This document shows positions 8,903 through 19,525 of a DNA stretch of 43,430 nt, in pieces. Source of the DNA: Verrucomicrobiota bacterium (GTDB lineage Bacteria > Verrucomicrobiota > Verrucomicrobiia > Limisphaerales > UBA11358); the NCBI GenBank assembly GCA_028872915.1, contig JAGWNY010000025.1, forward strand, positions 1 to 43,430, written 5' to 3'. The position numbers and the translations under genes were made by a program. The stretch's first letter is position 1. Every line of letters begins with the position of its first letter. The notes beneath the pieces are model-generated. The model was given only the letters and a program-made list of their open reading frames with translations. It had not been told where the DNA came from and searched no databases.

Positions 8903-9307
8903 ATGAAAAATAGAAGTGAAATACTTTTTGCATCCCTCCTCGTTGCCATCGCCGTCGCTGTCGCGGTCAAGACGTTTGCCGACATTCCGCAGCCGGTCGT
9001 TTCGATAGCGCCTTACGGGACCAATCAAGTTGCCGTGGTCATTACCAACGCCGTGACCAATGTGACGTATGACCTGTATTGGACTCCGGCGCTGGGCAAC
9101 CCGAACTATCCGTGGACCGGGGCGGCCCTGGGAACAGTTGGCCAGAGCAACTTCATCATTGGCGAGAGCACGCCCGATGGGTTTTTCAAGGCGCTGCTGG
9201 ACACCAACAACATTCCGATTTGGGAACTTGCCGACCCGAACAATCCTGCCCTCGGCCCGCTGTCCATCACGATAGACAGTCCGCTCAATGGCTCAACATT
9301 CAACTGA
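8903..9307 (+). CDS. Secreted protein preceding the RHS gene
   Basis: A 134-residue protein with an N-terminal hydrophobic signal or anchor (SEILFASLLVAIAVAVAV, residues 5-22). The rest is Thr/Asn/Pro-rich and beta-like, with YDLYWTPALG resembling linker and fibronectin-like segments of verrucomicrobial surface proteins. It ends at SPLNGSTFN, a sequence that normally opens an Ig-like domain, so it may be a truncated longer protein. It lies 25 bp upstream of the RHS gene in the same direction and is probably co-transcribed. No function can be assigned. Confidence 0.55.
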   Translation: MKNRSEILFASLLVAIAVAVAVKTFADIPQPVVSIAPYGTNQVAVVITNAVTNVTYDLYWTPALGNPNYPWTGAALGTVGQSNFIIGESTPDGFFKALLDTNNIPIWELADPNNPALGPLSITIDSPLNGSTFN

Positions 9308-9332
9308 AAAATTCAGAAAGGCGACCTGATTT

Positions 9333-12300
9333 ATGAAAACATCGCGGTTTTTTTTATTCTTCGTCCTGTTGAGCGCGGGCATTGTCCGCGGGCAGACCAA
9401 TCCGACGACGCTGGCCCTGTCAGCCGGGCAACACCATGCGCTGGCGTTGCGCTCGGACGGCAGCGTCTGGGCGTGGGGAACCAATCAGGTGGGCGAACTA
9501 GGCCTGGGGACGAACAATCTGGCCATGTGGCCGACGCACATTACCAGTCTCTCGAACATTATTTCCATTTCAGCAGGCGCGCTGCACTCGTTGGCCGTTC
9601 AGAGCAACGGCACGGTATGGGCGTGGGGACTGAACAGCGACGGGCGTTTGGGAAACGGCACCTTCACCACGGCCAACACACCGGTTCCCGTGTCGCTCAT
9701 CACCAATGCGGTCATGGTTTCGGCGGGCGGCAATCATTCGCTGGCTTTGCTGGCGAATGGAAGCGTGATGGTCTGGGGCGCAAACTATGGAGGCCAGTTG
9801 GGCACGGGAAACACGGTCTCGACGAACAGGCCGGTGCAGGCGGGCAGTTTTACCAACGTCATTGCGGTGGCGGCGGGGACAAATTTCTCGCTGGCGTTGA
9901 CCGCGGATGGCAATGTCTGGGCCTGGGGAACGAACAATTTTGGGCAACTAGGTTTGGGGAGCACCACCTCGCAGCTTTCGCCGGTCAAAATTTCCGCGCT
10001 CAGCAACATCGTTCAAATTGCCGTCGGCAGCTCCCACTGCCTGGCGCTGGACAGCAACGGCGTGGTGTATGCGTGGGGCAGGAATACCGAGGGTGAGCTT
10101 GACGATGGAACCACCATCAACGCCACTCTCCCCGAAATCGTGCCCGAATTTGGCTCCACGACGAATTTTGGGGCGGTGGCATGGATTACGGCCGGCTATA
10201 ACAGTTCGGCGGCGGTGTTGAAGACGGGGAGACTGTTTTATTGGGGGGCCTATGGCAATGGCTCCATTTATTCCAACACGACACACGCCGTGGAACTCAA
10301 TCCGAACACCGGGTTGGATTTTCAGACGGCGGCCTATGGGGACAGCTATTTGCTGGCCGGGCAGGCGGACGGTTCGACTTGGGCGTGGGGCTTCAACCAA
10401 TATGGAACCTGGGGCAATGGAACCACCTATGATCCGGGCGACACGTGGCGATACGACTCGGCCAATGCGGAATTCAGCTTCAGCGCCAGCCCCTATCCGC
10501 GGGTGACGCGGTTCAATCGCGGTGACCGCAACGATTTCAATTACGGCCCCATGCTTCCCTACAACTCCTTCGTTCTGCCGCTGGACATGGAGCAGGGCGT
10601 CAAGCTGGATAATTACGGAGGCGACATTTATTGTTACGGCGCCGGCACACCGTGGTTTTTGCAGGTTCAAAAGACGGAGCGGCAGCACGTCTGGAGGCTG
10701 ACGTTTGGCACCACGAATGTATCGCGCTTTCAGGTGGACAATCCGGTTGTCGCCTTTGGCAGCGACGCCGGAGCCAGGCCGCTTTACGCGGGCGAAACCT
10801 ATCGGTTTGGCATCTATGCCGGCGCCTACGACGAACGGACAACGCAAACCAACCGGATTCGGATTCTGGTTTATGATCGCAGCGCCTTTGGTTCCGGGGC
10901 GACGAATGTCGCGCCGATTAACATCATCAACATTGCACTGCCGCGCTTAGCCGACAGCAATGCCTGGGCGAATTTTGTGACTAACGGCAATTGCGTTGTG
11001 GTTCAAACGAACGATTTGCGCACGGTGGTGCAGTTCCACGACGCCATGAACACTTACAGTTCATGGGACTTGGGACCGATTTTTGAAGCCGTGCCCGGGG
11101 TGGACGTCAACGGTTACGTCATCACCCAGACCGCGACCTCAACCAATTATTGTTACGTTGTGGAAGGCATCGGATCGGCGGAGGTTGGCGCGAATGTATT
11201 CACGCCAATGGGCGTGACCAACAACACCGGGTGGGCCTACCTGCCGCTGTATGCCATGAGCTTTGACACCTTTCCGGCGTGGCGGTCGCATTTTGTGGAC
11301 AACCCGTATTTTCTGGGCACGCCGCTGCCGCCAACCTACACCGGGCGAAGTCCGATGGAACTGAACGGCCTGACGGCGGTGATCACCAATCAAATCTGGC
11401 TGACCAACAATCCGGCGTTCACGAACCTGGACGATTCGCCCGAACTGCGGCGCAGCCCGATACTGGACCAATTTGTCAACGACATGGGGCGCAATCCGCT
11501 GGCGCTGGCCAATTACGTCATCAACGAGATTGGATTAACCGACCCGATGGGTGACTTTGAATACTCGCAATACTTCAACGATTCGGTTTGCGTTGGCGGG
11601 GTCAATCGTTCGGCGTTGGGAACCTTTTTGGAGGGACGGGGTTCACCCGTGGAACAATGCGCCCTGCTGGTTTATCTCCTGCGCGCGGCCGGCTACCCGG
11701 CCGCTTACGTCTGGCCGACCAACAGCAACTTGAAGCTGATGGACACCACGTTGAGCCGCCTGTGGCAAATCAATGTCCACGGCGTGATTTGGGATTCGGG
11801 GGTTCCGGTGGTCACCAACAGCCTGATCACGGTGAACTATCCGTGGGTCGTCGCCAACATCGGCACCAACACGGTGCAAATTTTTCCATGGCTCAAAAAC
11901 ACCGAAATTGTCGAGGGCCAGAACATCTACGATTACGCACCAACCAATTATCCTGACGCCTATTCGTGGGTCAAAGCCTACGCCTTTGCCGACCCGTCTT
12001 TGATGGCATTGGGCGACCCCAACGACGGCATCATGCCCGTCTGGAAAAAGTGGCTGACGGACGTGATCAACACCAACTCGCTGCAATCGAACCTTTCGCT
12101 GGATGATTTTGGCGTTCGGGCCTTTGACCGGCGCAACACGTACACCAGTTGGAGCCAGTTGCCTGTGCCGGATTTTCTGACCAACCAATCGCAGGCGGCA
12201 GTCGTGCAGACGCTCTCGGACAGTTCCATCACCTATCCGTTTTTGACGAACATGTTCGACCGGATTCGCATCCAGGTCTTCAACAACAACACCAATGCCT

Positions 12301-15300
12301 CAAACCAGATATTTGACACCGGTCTGTGGCGGGCATGCGATTTGGAGAACCGGAAGCTGCTCCTTTACACCAACACGCCCTCGACCGCGAGCCTGTGGAT
12401 GGATTCCTATCGTCCGGGCATCACGGCGGTGACGAACTTTCAAAACTTCGATTCGGGGACCAACGCCCTGGACATTCAAATTGCCCAGACCAGCGTCCCA
12501 AACACCGTTTCCAACTTTCAGGTTCTGATAACCTATGAGCGCCGGGACGGCACGCTGGCCGAGCCGGCGAATTGGTTTCCAAGCGCGGTCTTTTTCTCGG
12601 GACCGGCGGGGGTGCTGACGTGCAGCCGGCAGGACATGACGGCGATCATTCCGGGCGTGTCCCGCGTCACGCAGCCCATGTTGCAGGTTTACGCCGACGA
12701 TTACCAGCGGTTGGAGCAGGAAAAGGCCGCGAATACAAACTTTGTTCCGGCGGTGACGGACGAGGCGGGCGATTCGGCAATGATTCTGGCGTCCAGTTTC
12801 TTCCAGAAATTGTGGGACGACGATCAATTCAACCAGCATCTGCAAAAAGTCCGTGCCATGACGTGGTTCTCCGACGGCACGGCGGCACTGACGCCGCTTT
12901 CGAGCGGCTACATGCAGGTCAAATTGAACATGAACTGGTTTGCCACCCAGGTGCTGGGCAATGGCTCGCTCCGGCAGGATTCAGGCGACAAGGGCTTTAA
13001 TTCGCTCAATAATTATCTGACTATGCTCCAGGCCGAGGGTTCGTCCGCCGAGCATTCGGTCATCGCTTCCGTTTGGGGCGATCCCAATCCTGTATCGTCC
13101 ATCCGGCTGCTGCAACTGGCGGCGCAACGCGCGGTGAGCAACGGCTTCGCCCCGCCGCTGGAGCTGAACATTGACAACTACAACGCCTTGGGAAGCCAAT
13201 CCTACGCCGGATACGGCGGCACGCTCCTGGAAAATCAAATCCCCGGCTTTTGGGCGCAGGCAACCAGTCCGTTTACATCAGAATGGGATTCCAACCTCGT
13301 GCGTGTCCTGATGACGCCCGGGCCGGTGACCAACGTCACCAGTTCGTTCAAGGGCATGTCGGCGCTGATTTTTGGCCAATGGCAGAACGGCGCGGTGATG
13401 ACCAGCGACCAGATTACGCTCAACGGCGGCTGGAGCGATGAGATGGCATGGATCGGCGCGTATGATGATTATCCCTCCTACGACCTGGCCTACACTCTGG
13501 ATTACAGCCCGTCGGTTGGTTACTCCTTCATTTTCAACAACCTGACGACGCCGCAGCCGCAGTTTGATTTTTCACCCTATTCAGCCCTGACGATGACCTC
13601 CGGCGGCTCCGGCCAGACGGCGCAGGTGGCCTTTACGCCGCAGCAGATCACGCAGGCGTCCGTTATCGCGGCGGGACTGAATCTTTCCTCCGCTTCGCCG
13701 GCGGCCGCCATCCGGGCGGAAAAGGACACCGGCTGGTTCGGGCGGGCATGGGCCGGCATCAAACAGGCCGGCACGCTTGTCGCCGAGCCGGTGCAGGTCG
13801 TTTCCGGGAATCTCTACGCTGACGACGTGGACATGACGCTGGCCGGGCCGATGCCCTTGCAGTTGCGCCGCAATTACTTGAGCGGCGATCTGGCGGATGG
13901 TCCATTCGGGGCCGGCTGGAAATTAAGCTTCACGCCGTGGCTGGTGCTCACCACCAATGCCGCCAATGACCAGTTGATTGATGCCGCCGAACCGGATGGC
14001 TCGGTTCTGGCCTACCGCTATCAGTCCAACAGCCTGTGGACGGTGACGGCGGCCGATAATCCCGACCTGGTCAATTTCACGGCGTCGGGCATCGGCGGCA
14101 AAGCCAATCTGTTCAACAACTTCATCGAGCAAAATCCGACCAACAGCGCCATTTACACGTTGTTCGGCTCGGACGGCAGCCGGCGGACGTATGAGGTGAT
14201 GACCAACTTCGCCATCACGGCGGGCACGAATCAAATGGACCGCATCCGTTCCTACCTGACGCGCTGGCAGGACCACGCCGGAAACTATTATCAATTCACC
14301 TACGGCACGAATCCCACGAACAATGATTTCGGCCAGCTTTACCGCGTTCAGGGCGCCAACGGCGCCTCCCTGACCTTCAAATACGATTTTTACGGGCGCA
14401 TCATCGAGGCCATCTCGGACGACGACCGCATCATGCGCTATCAATATGACAATTACGGCGACCTGGTGTCGGCGACGCTCCCGGACGATTCGCAGTGGCA
14501 GTACGGATACGATCATTACACGTTCACGACCAACGGGCTGACCTATACCGATTCGGACCACCTGCTCACCAGCGTGACCAAGCCCGACGGCCGCCAATTC
14601 GTCAACGCTTATGACAATCTGCGGCGGGTCGTCATGCAGGAGGCAACGGTGGGCGTCAACCGGGAATTGATCACCAACGCATGGTTTTATTACACCAACG
14701 ATTGCACCGGCCTGACCAACGATTACATCAGCGGCGTCACCAGGATGGATGACGTTTTTTCCAACTCCTATTTTTATTATTACACCAGCAACCTCGTCAC
14801 GGAAATCCGGCAGCCCCTGGGCCGCACCAACATCCAAAGCTGGTTTGACACCAGCCAGAGCAACCAGCCCGGCTATTATCAGCGCGGCCTCCAGTTCGCG
14901 GTGGATGTCCGGGGCCTGACCAATGCGTTTTTGTACGATTCGAACGGAAACGCCACCAACCGGATTGTTTATGGCGACCTGACCGGCAGCGGGATCGGCG
15001 GCCAGAGCGCGACCAATACCTGCACCTACACGACCAACAACTGCCTGGCCACCGCCACCTCCCCAAGCGGCAATGAGGTGACGTTCCGTTACGGCAACGC
15101 ATCCGATCCCTATCAGTTGACCAGCCTGGAATTTTCCAGCGGCGGCATCGGCGTTTCCACCAACCTTTGGAGTTATACCAACGTTACCACAACCGTGGAT
15201 ATGGGCGGATGGTCTGAAACCAACAGTTCGTTCGGGCTTTGCAATCAGGAAGTCCTGGGCGATTCGGCCACCAACCAGTGGCTCTACAACGGACGCGGTT

Positions 15301-18300
15301 TCCCGGTCCAGCTTACCCGATACGCCGCTTCTGCCGAAACGCCAAACGATGCCGATCCGCCGGTGGTCGAGTATTTCTCGTTCACGCCGCGTGGCGACCT
15401 CGCCACGGCGACCGACGCCGACGGGCGGCAGGCGGACATGACCTATGATGAAATGGGGCGGCTGCAATGGCGCGACGTCCTTGACCAGAACAGCAACGCC
15501 ATCTCCCGCGAAAACTTTTATTACAACCAGAACGGCCAACTGGAATGGTATGACGGGCCCCGTTACAACCCCGACGATTACGTTTATTTCAGCTACGACG
15601 GCGCCGGACGCAAGGTCCAGGAAATCCGTTGGCGCAGCCGGGTCAATGCCAACGCCACGGGAATCGAACCGGAGACCGGCGACAATCTTTACGGCACGAC
15701 TTTTTACACTTACGACCCCTTCGGCAATCTCACGTTCGTCCGGGACCAGCGGGGCGCTTTTACGACCAACTTTTGGGACGCCTTGGGGCGGCTGTCGCAG
15801 CGCAACTTTTACGATACCAACGGCGCGACGGTGCTGGCGACCGAGGGCTTCGGCTACGAAGCCGGCGGCCTGATCCAATACTATACCAATGCGCTCGGCG
15901 GGGTTGCGGAGACCCTCTATAACGGCCGGGGCCAGCCGCGCTTCCGAAAAAACGCCGACAATTCGACCAATGCCTGGACGTATTATCTGGACGGGCGCAT
16001 GGACCGCGAAATCCAAGGCAACGGCGCGTATTGGGAAACGACCTACAACGATCCGGCCCGAACGGTCACGCGCATCTTCCATTCCGTGTCCGGCGCGCCG
16101 CTGGCCACCAACGTGATGGTATTCGACAGCCGGGCCAACCCCGTGCAATGGACGGATGCCGGGGGCAACACGTTCACACGGACGTTTGACGGCCTTGACC
16201 GCGTCAGGAGAACCGCCGGCCCTGCCATTGTCACGGTTCTGCAAACCGGAATGAGTCCCGGCGGTCCCTACACTTACGTTACCAACGTTCTCGAACAGGC
16301 CGTCACGAACTTTTACGACGCCGCCAACGATGCCGTAACCAATGTCAACGAGCCGGGCGATAGAACCGTCACCACGTTCGACGCCCTTGGCCGCGCCACC
16401 GGTGTCCGGACCTACGCCTTCAACAGTGTCACGCCCTTGCGCGTGACAACCGTCGCCTATGCGCCCGACAACAACAGTTACACCATCACCCGTGGCACTG
16501 GCGCAAATGCCATCTCCACCACCACCTACACGGACCCCGAAGACCGTCCCTTGCTCTCGGTCGCTTATCCGTCGCCGGGAACGACCGATGTCGTTCTGCG
16601 CCAGTATGATTCCGTCGGGAACCTTTTGTCCGAATCCCAAGGCTCGGTCATCGCCAGCAGCCTGGCCGCGTGGAAAACAAAGTCGTTCACTTATGACGGG
16701 TTAAATCGCGTCACCAGGATGATTGACCGCGATGATGCGCTGACCACGTTCAGCTACGATTCTGCGGGCGACATTCAGCAACGGGCCATGCCCGGCAACC
16801 TGGCCTGGTCGGCCACCTACAACAATGCCGGGCAAATCCTGACCGAGAAGGACAGCAATGGCGCGCAAACCGCGCGCAGCATGAGCTACACCTATTATCC
16901 GTCCGGCAATCCCGATGCCGGCCTGCTGGACACCCTGGCCGATGGAAACGGCGTCACGCAAACCCGGACGTATGACGATTGGCTGCGCCTGACCAACGTC
17001 ACCACCACCGGCGCATTGCCAGAGCAGCAGATGACCAGGGACTGGCAGTTTGACGCGCGTGGTTTCCTCACAGACATGACCCAGTCGTTTGCCAACCCGG
17101 CCACCGGACCGTCGTCGGAGGTCAAACGCAGCTTCGACCCTTACGGCCAGCTTTCGACCGAAGCGGTCTATCTTAATGGCGGGCAATCCGCGGAGGCGGA
17201 CCAATCCTGGGACGCCGCCGGGCGGCGGACGCGCCTGTCCTTCGGATTCGGGGATTGGCAGGAGGGTTTCCAATATCAGGCGGACGATTTGATGACATCG
17301 GCCAATGGCGCCGCCTTTGGCTACGCCGACAATGGATTGCTCATTGGCCGCACCAATGCGTTCCGCTCCTATTTCGTCAACCAGCGCGACGGCGAAGGCC
17401 GCCCCTTGGACGCCACAACCACCGTATCCGGCATAACGCAGTTGATGGAGTCATGGTCCTGGCTTGGTGACGGATCGCCCGCCGGCTACACTGCCGCGCG
17501 GGGGGATTTTACCGATACCCGCGATTACGACTACGCTTCATTGAGCCGCCGGTTGACGGGGGAAACTTTCAATGTCAGCGCCACGCAATCGGTCACGAAC
17601 ATCTACACGTTCGACAACGGCGCCACCGGCGGTTTGGGAATTCTCACCAAGGCGGTCGAATCGTCCGGCGCTTCCAATTTGTGGAGCGGCGGCGAGGACG
17701 CTTTCTCTCGCGTCACGGAGGGCACGAATACCGTGGCGCATCGCCCGGCATGGGGCACGGTCAATGGCAAGGCGACCGTTGAAGCGTTTCTTGACGGTGT
17801 TCCCGTGGCCGTCACGGTCATCGGAACCAATGGCGGCCAATGGCGCGCAACGCTGGATTTGACGCCCGGCACGCATCAGTTGACCGCCAGCGCGATTCAT
17901 CCCAGCGGTCTGTTCGTCACCAACGTGACGGTGACGTTCACCAATCATGCCGCTGACAACGTGGAGGATGCCTACGATGGCGACGGCCAGATCACCAACC
18001 GCGTCTGGCTCAGTTCCAACGGCCAGACCAACCGCACTCAATCGCTGACGTGGGATGCCTTCGGACGGCTGGTCAAGGTCATCGAACGCGACAGCCGGAA
18101 CGACGGTTACAACTGGCAGGCGGTTTTCGATCCGCTGGGCCGGCGCGTTCAGACGACCATCATCGTTGTTACCAACGGCGTGCTGATCAGTTCGCAGCCT
18201 TCCACGATTGCCCATTATTACGATCCGCAGGTGAAATTTCTGGAGATCGGCGTCAACGTCAACGATGGCCTGACCACGTGGAAAACGTATGGGCCGGACA

Positions 18301-19523
18301 GCGACGGAATTTACGGAGGTGAACAGGGATTGGGCGGCTTGGAATCGCTGACAACGGGCCTGACGACTGTCGGCGTCATTCAGGACGGCTTCGGCAATAT
18401 CCTGGGATCAATCACCAACGGCGCGGTGGACTGGAATCCCGCCCGCGTGGACAGTTACGGGCCGGTGGATGGGTATCCGGCGCTCTCCCTGGAATCGTCG
18501 CCCCTGACCGCCGCGCACCTGGCCTGGCGCGGCAAATGGCGCGATGTCACCGGCCTTTATTATTGGGGCGCCCGGCCCTATGACCCGGAACGGCGGGCGT
18601 TCATTTCCAGCGATCCATTTGGGCATTCGGCGGATGATTCGCTTTATTGCGCGTTTGACGGCCAGCCAACGGTTTATTGGGACCCGGATGGGAGGTTTGG
18701 GAAGCCAGTGCTGCAAGCACAATGGCGGAATGCAAACGCAGCCGCCGGGTGGGCGGTTGACCAATTTGTTAATGTATTTGCCGGAAGCGGCTACGTGTTG
18801 AATCAGGCAGCCTATCGGGTGACTGGCGAGCCCGGTTTTGCCGCGTCGGCAATGGCATATCAAAGGGAGATGTCGCCCTATGCAAGGCAGGGATATTACA
18901 ACCCAAACACGCCAACAGCCAAACTGGCCACGACGGCAACGATCTTTGTAAGTCCAGAATCCTCCGCTGGACGCTTGGGAACAGTGGATTCGGCAGTGAC
19001 ACGGAACGTCGCGCCCACGATCACGAGGGAAATCGCTCCAATCACCAAACCGGCAGCGATTCAGGGCGGCGTGATGAATAATTCGATGCGGCTGCTTGTC
19101 GCTCCGCAACAGCCAGTAGCTTTGTTGCCGGAAAATACAGTGAGTCTAGCCGCAGGAAGGATGACTCAACAAAGATTTAATTTTCTAAGCAAACTCACAT
19201 CGCGACAATGGCCGCCCAATTATGGCTTTTTAAACCAGGGCCGTGCCACCTTGATACCCGGAACGATGGTTGATCGTTTTGGAAGTGATGTTGGAAGTTT
19301 CGTCTCTCCAGTTGGAACGCCATTTTGGCAACGGTCACTTCCGGCGAGTTTCGCGAGCAAACCGTACTCTGTTTTTCAAGTAATGCGACCTATAGAAGTC
19401 AGGGCGGGCACTGTTGCCCCTGCCTTTGGTATGGCAGGTTTAGGTACGCAATTTCAATTTCATCTATCCGTTGAGGAATTAGTTGAGGAAGGTTATTTGA
19501 ATCCCGCTCAAAGAGGTTTTTGA
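9333..19523 (+). CDS. Giant RCC1-transglutaminase-RHS polymorphic toxin with C-terminal TNT domain
   Basis: A 3396-residue exported protein. Signal peptide: residues 1-20 (FFLFFVLLSAGIVRG). RCC1-type blades with WAWGTN..GELG repeats span ~24-370. A transglutaminase-like segment at ~720-800 has the Cys-helix GSPVEQCALLVYLLRAAGYP. RHS/YD repeats run from ~1480 (PVQVVSGNLYADDVDMTLAG) to ~3000. The RHS core (GLYYWGARPYDPERRAFISS) ends in the DPDG cleavage-type motif at ~3118. The C-terminal ~105 residues match the TNT family of NAD+ glycohydrolase toxins: PPNYGFLNQ, the DRFG arginine, SPVGTPFWQRSLP, YSVFQV, and GLGTQF with the conserved glutamine, ending EELVEEGYL. In this family the RHS shell encloses the toxin, and TNT domains hydrolyse NAD+ in the target cell. 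The next gene is the likely immunity protein. Confidence 0.9.
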   Translation: MKTSRFFLFFVLLSAGIVRGQTNPTTLALSAGQHHALALRSDGSVWAWGTNQVGELGLGTNNLAMWPTHITSLSNIISISAGALHSLAVQSNGTVWAWGLNSDGRLGNGTFTTANTPVPVSLITNAVMVSAGGNHSLALLANGSVMVWGANYGGQLGTGNTVSTNRPVQAGSFTNVIAVAAGTNFSLALTADGNVWAWGTNNFGQLGLGSTTSQLSPVKISALSNIVQIAVGSSHCLALDSNGVVYAWGRNTEGELDDGTTINATLPEIVPEFGSTTNFGAVAWITAGYNSSAAVLKTGRLFYWGAYGNGSIYSNTTHAVELNPNTGLDFQTAAYGDSYLLAGQADGSTWAWGFNQYGTWGNGTTYDPGDTWRYDSANAEFSFSASPYPRVTRFNRGDRNDFNYGPMLPYNSFVLPLDMEQGVKLDNYGGDIYCYGAGTPWFLQVQKTERQHVWRLTFGTTNVSRFQVDNPVVAFGSDAGARPLYAGETYRFGIYAGAYDERTTQTNRIRILVYDRSAFGSGATNVAPINIINIALPRLADSNAWANFVTNGNCVVVQTNDLRTVVQFHDAMNTYSSWDLGPIFEAVPGVDVNGYVITQTATSTNYCYVVEGIGSAEVGANVFTPMGVTNNTGWAYLPLYAMSFDTFPAWRSHFVDNPYFLGTPLPPTYTGRSPMELNGLTAVITNQIWLTNNPAFTNLDDSPELRRSPILDQFVNDMGRNPLALANYVINEIGLTDPMGDFEYSQYFNDSVCVGGVNRSALGTFLEGRGSPVEQCALLVYLLRAAGYPAAYVWPTNSNLKLMDTTLSRLWQINVHGVIWDSGVPVVTNSLITVNYPWVVANIGTNTVQIFPWLKNTEIVEGQNIYDYAPTNYPDAYSWVKAYAFADPSLMALGDPNDGIMPVWKKWLTDVINTNSLQSNLSLDDFGVRAFDRRNTYTSWSQLPVPDFLTNQSQAAVVQTLSDSSITYPFLTNMFDRIRIQVFNNNTNASNQIFDTGLWRACDLENRKLLLYTNTPSTASLWMDSYRPGITAVTNFQNFDSGTNALDIQIAQTSVPNTVSNFQVLITYERRDGTLAEPANWFPSAVFFSGPAGVLTCSRQDMTAIIPGVSRVTQPMLQVYADDYQRLEQEKAANTNFVPAVTDEAGDSAMILASSFFQKLWDDDQFNQHLQKVRAMTWFSDGTAALTPLSSGYMQVKLNMNWFATQVLGNGSLRQDSGDKGFNSLNNYLTMLQAEGSSAEHSVIASVWGDPNPVSSIRLLQLAAQRAVSNGFAPPLELNIDNYNALGSQSYAGYGGTLLENQIPGFWAQATSPFTSEWDSNLVRVLMTPGPVTNVTSSFKGMSALIFGQWQNGAVMTSDQITLNGGWSDEMAWIGAYDDYPSYDLAYTLDYSPSVGYSFIFNNLTTPQPQFDFSPYSALTMTSGGSGQTAQVAFTPQQITQASVIAAGLNLSSASPAAAIRAEKDTGWFGRAWAGIKQAGTLVAEPVQVVSGNLYADDVDMTLAGPMPLQLRRNYLSGDLADGPFGAGWKLSFTPWLVLTTNAANDQLIDAAEPDGSVLAYRYQSNSLWTVTAADNPDLVNFTASGIGGKANLFNNFIEQNPTNSAIYTLFGSDGSRRTYEVMTNFAITAGTNQMDRIRSYLTRWQDHAGNYYQFTYGTNPTNNDFGQLYRVQGANGASLTFKYDFYGRIIEAISDDDRIMRYQYDNYGDLVSATLPDDSQWQYGYDHYTFTTNGLTYTDSDHLLTSVTKPDGRQFVNAYDNLRRVVMQEATVGVNRELITNAWFYYTNDCTGLTNDYISGVTRMDDVFSNSYFYYYTSNLVTEIRQPLGRTNIQSWFDTSQSNQPGYYQRGLQFAVDVRGLTNAFLYDSNGNATNRIVYGDLTGSGIGGQSATNTCTYTTNNCLATATSPSGNEVTFRYGNASDPYQLTSLEFSSGGIGVSTNLWSYTNVTTTVDMGGWSETNSSFGLCNQEVLGDSATNQWLYNGRGFPVQLTRYAASAETPNDADPPVVEYFSFTPRGDLATATDADGRQADMTYDEMGRLQWRDVLDQNSNAISRENFYYNQNGQLEWYDGPRYNPDDYVYFSYDGAGRKVQEIRWRSRVNANATGIEPETGDNLYGTTFYTYDPFGNLTFVRDQRGAFTTNFWDALGRLSQRNFYDTNGATVLATEGFGYEAGGLIQYYTNALGGVAETLYNGRGQPRFRKNADNSTNAWTYYLDGRMDREIQGNGAYWETTYNDPARTVTRIFHSVSGAPLATNVMVFDSRANPVQWTDAGGNTFTRTFDGLDRVRRTAGPAIVTVLQTGMSPGGPYTYVTNVLEQAVTNFYDAANDAVTNVNEPGDRTVTTFDALGRATGVRTYAFNSVTPLRVTTVAYAPDNNSYTITRGTGANAISTTTYTDPEDRPLLSVAYPSPGTTDVVLRQYDSVGNLLSESQGSVIASSLAAWKTKSFTYDGLNRVTRMIDRDDALTTFSYDSAGDIQQRAMPGNLAWSATYNNAGQILTEKDSNGAQTARSMSYTYYPSGNPDAGLLDTLADGNGVTQTRTYDDWLRLTNVTTTGALPEQQMTRDWQFDARGFLTDMTQSFANPATGPSSEVKRSFDPYGQLSTEAVYLNGGQSAEADQSWDAAGRRTRLSFGFGDWQEGFQYQADDLMTSANGAAFGYADNGLLIGRTNAFRSYFVNQRDGEGRPLDATTTVSGITQLMESWSWLGDGSPAGYTAARGDFTDTRDYDYASLSRRLTGETFNVSATQSVTNIYTFDNGATGGLGILTKAVESSGASNLWSGGEDAFSRVTEGTNTVAHRPAWGTVNGKATVEAFLDGVPVAVTVIGTNGGQWRATLDLTPGTHQLTASAIHPSGLFVTNVTVTFTNHAADNVEDAYDGDGQITNRVWLSSNGQTNRTQSLTWDAFGRLVKVIERDSRNDGYNWQAVFDPLGRRVQTTIIVVTNGVLISSQPSTIAHYYDPQVKFLEIGVNVNDGLTTWKTYGPDSDGIYGGEQGLGGLESLTTGLTTVGVIQDGFGNILGSITNGAVDWNPARVDSYGPVDGYPALSLESSPLTAAHLAWRGKWRDVTGLYYWGARPYDPERRAFISSDPFGHSADDSLYCAFDGQPTVYWDPDGRFGKPVLQAQWRNANAAAGWAVDQFVNVFAGSGYVLNQAAYRVTGEPGFAASAMAYQREMSPYARQGYYNPNTPTAKLATTATIFVSPESSAGRLGTVDSAVTRNVAPTITREIAPITKPAAIQGGVMNNSMRLLVAPQQPVALLPENTVSLAAGRMTQQRFNFLSKLTSRQWPPNYGFLNQGRATLIPGTMVDRFGSDVGSFVSPVGTPFWQRSLPASFASKPYSVFQVMRPIEVRAGTVAPAFGMAGLGTQFQFHLSVEELVEEGYLNPAQRGF
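18441..18700 (+). repeat. RHS core repeat, copy 1
   Basis: This 260-bp block encodes the end of the RHS core up to the DPDGRFG motif and recurs at 20171-20430 with about nine differences by eye. The sequences diverge completely straight after it. It is a recombination platform for toxin-tip exchange. Confidence 0.9.
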
Positions 19524-19525
19524 TT

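Noticed and set aside
13923-16640. A 905-codon open frame on the minus strand
   Set aside because: It is the antisense shadow of the RHS gene; its composition is Val/Gly/Arg/Ile-rich with no domain, while the plus strand carries clear YD repeats.
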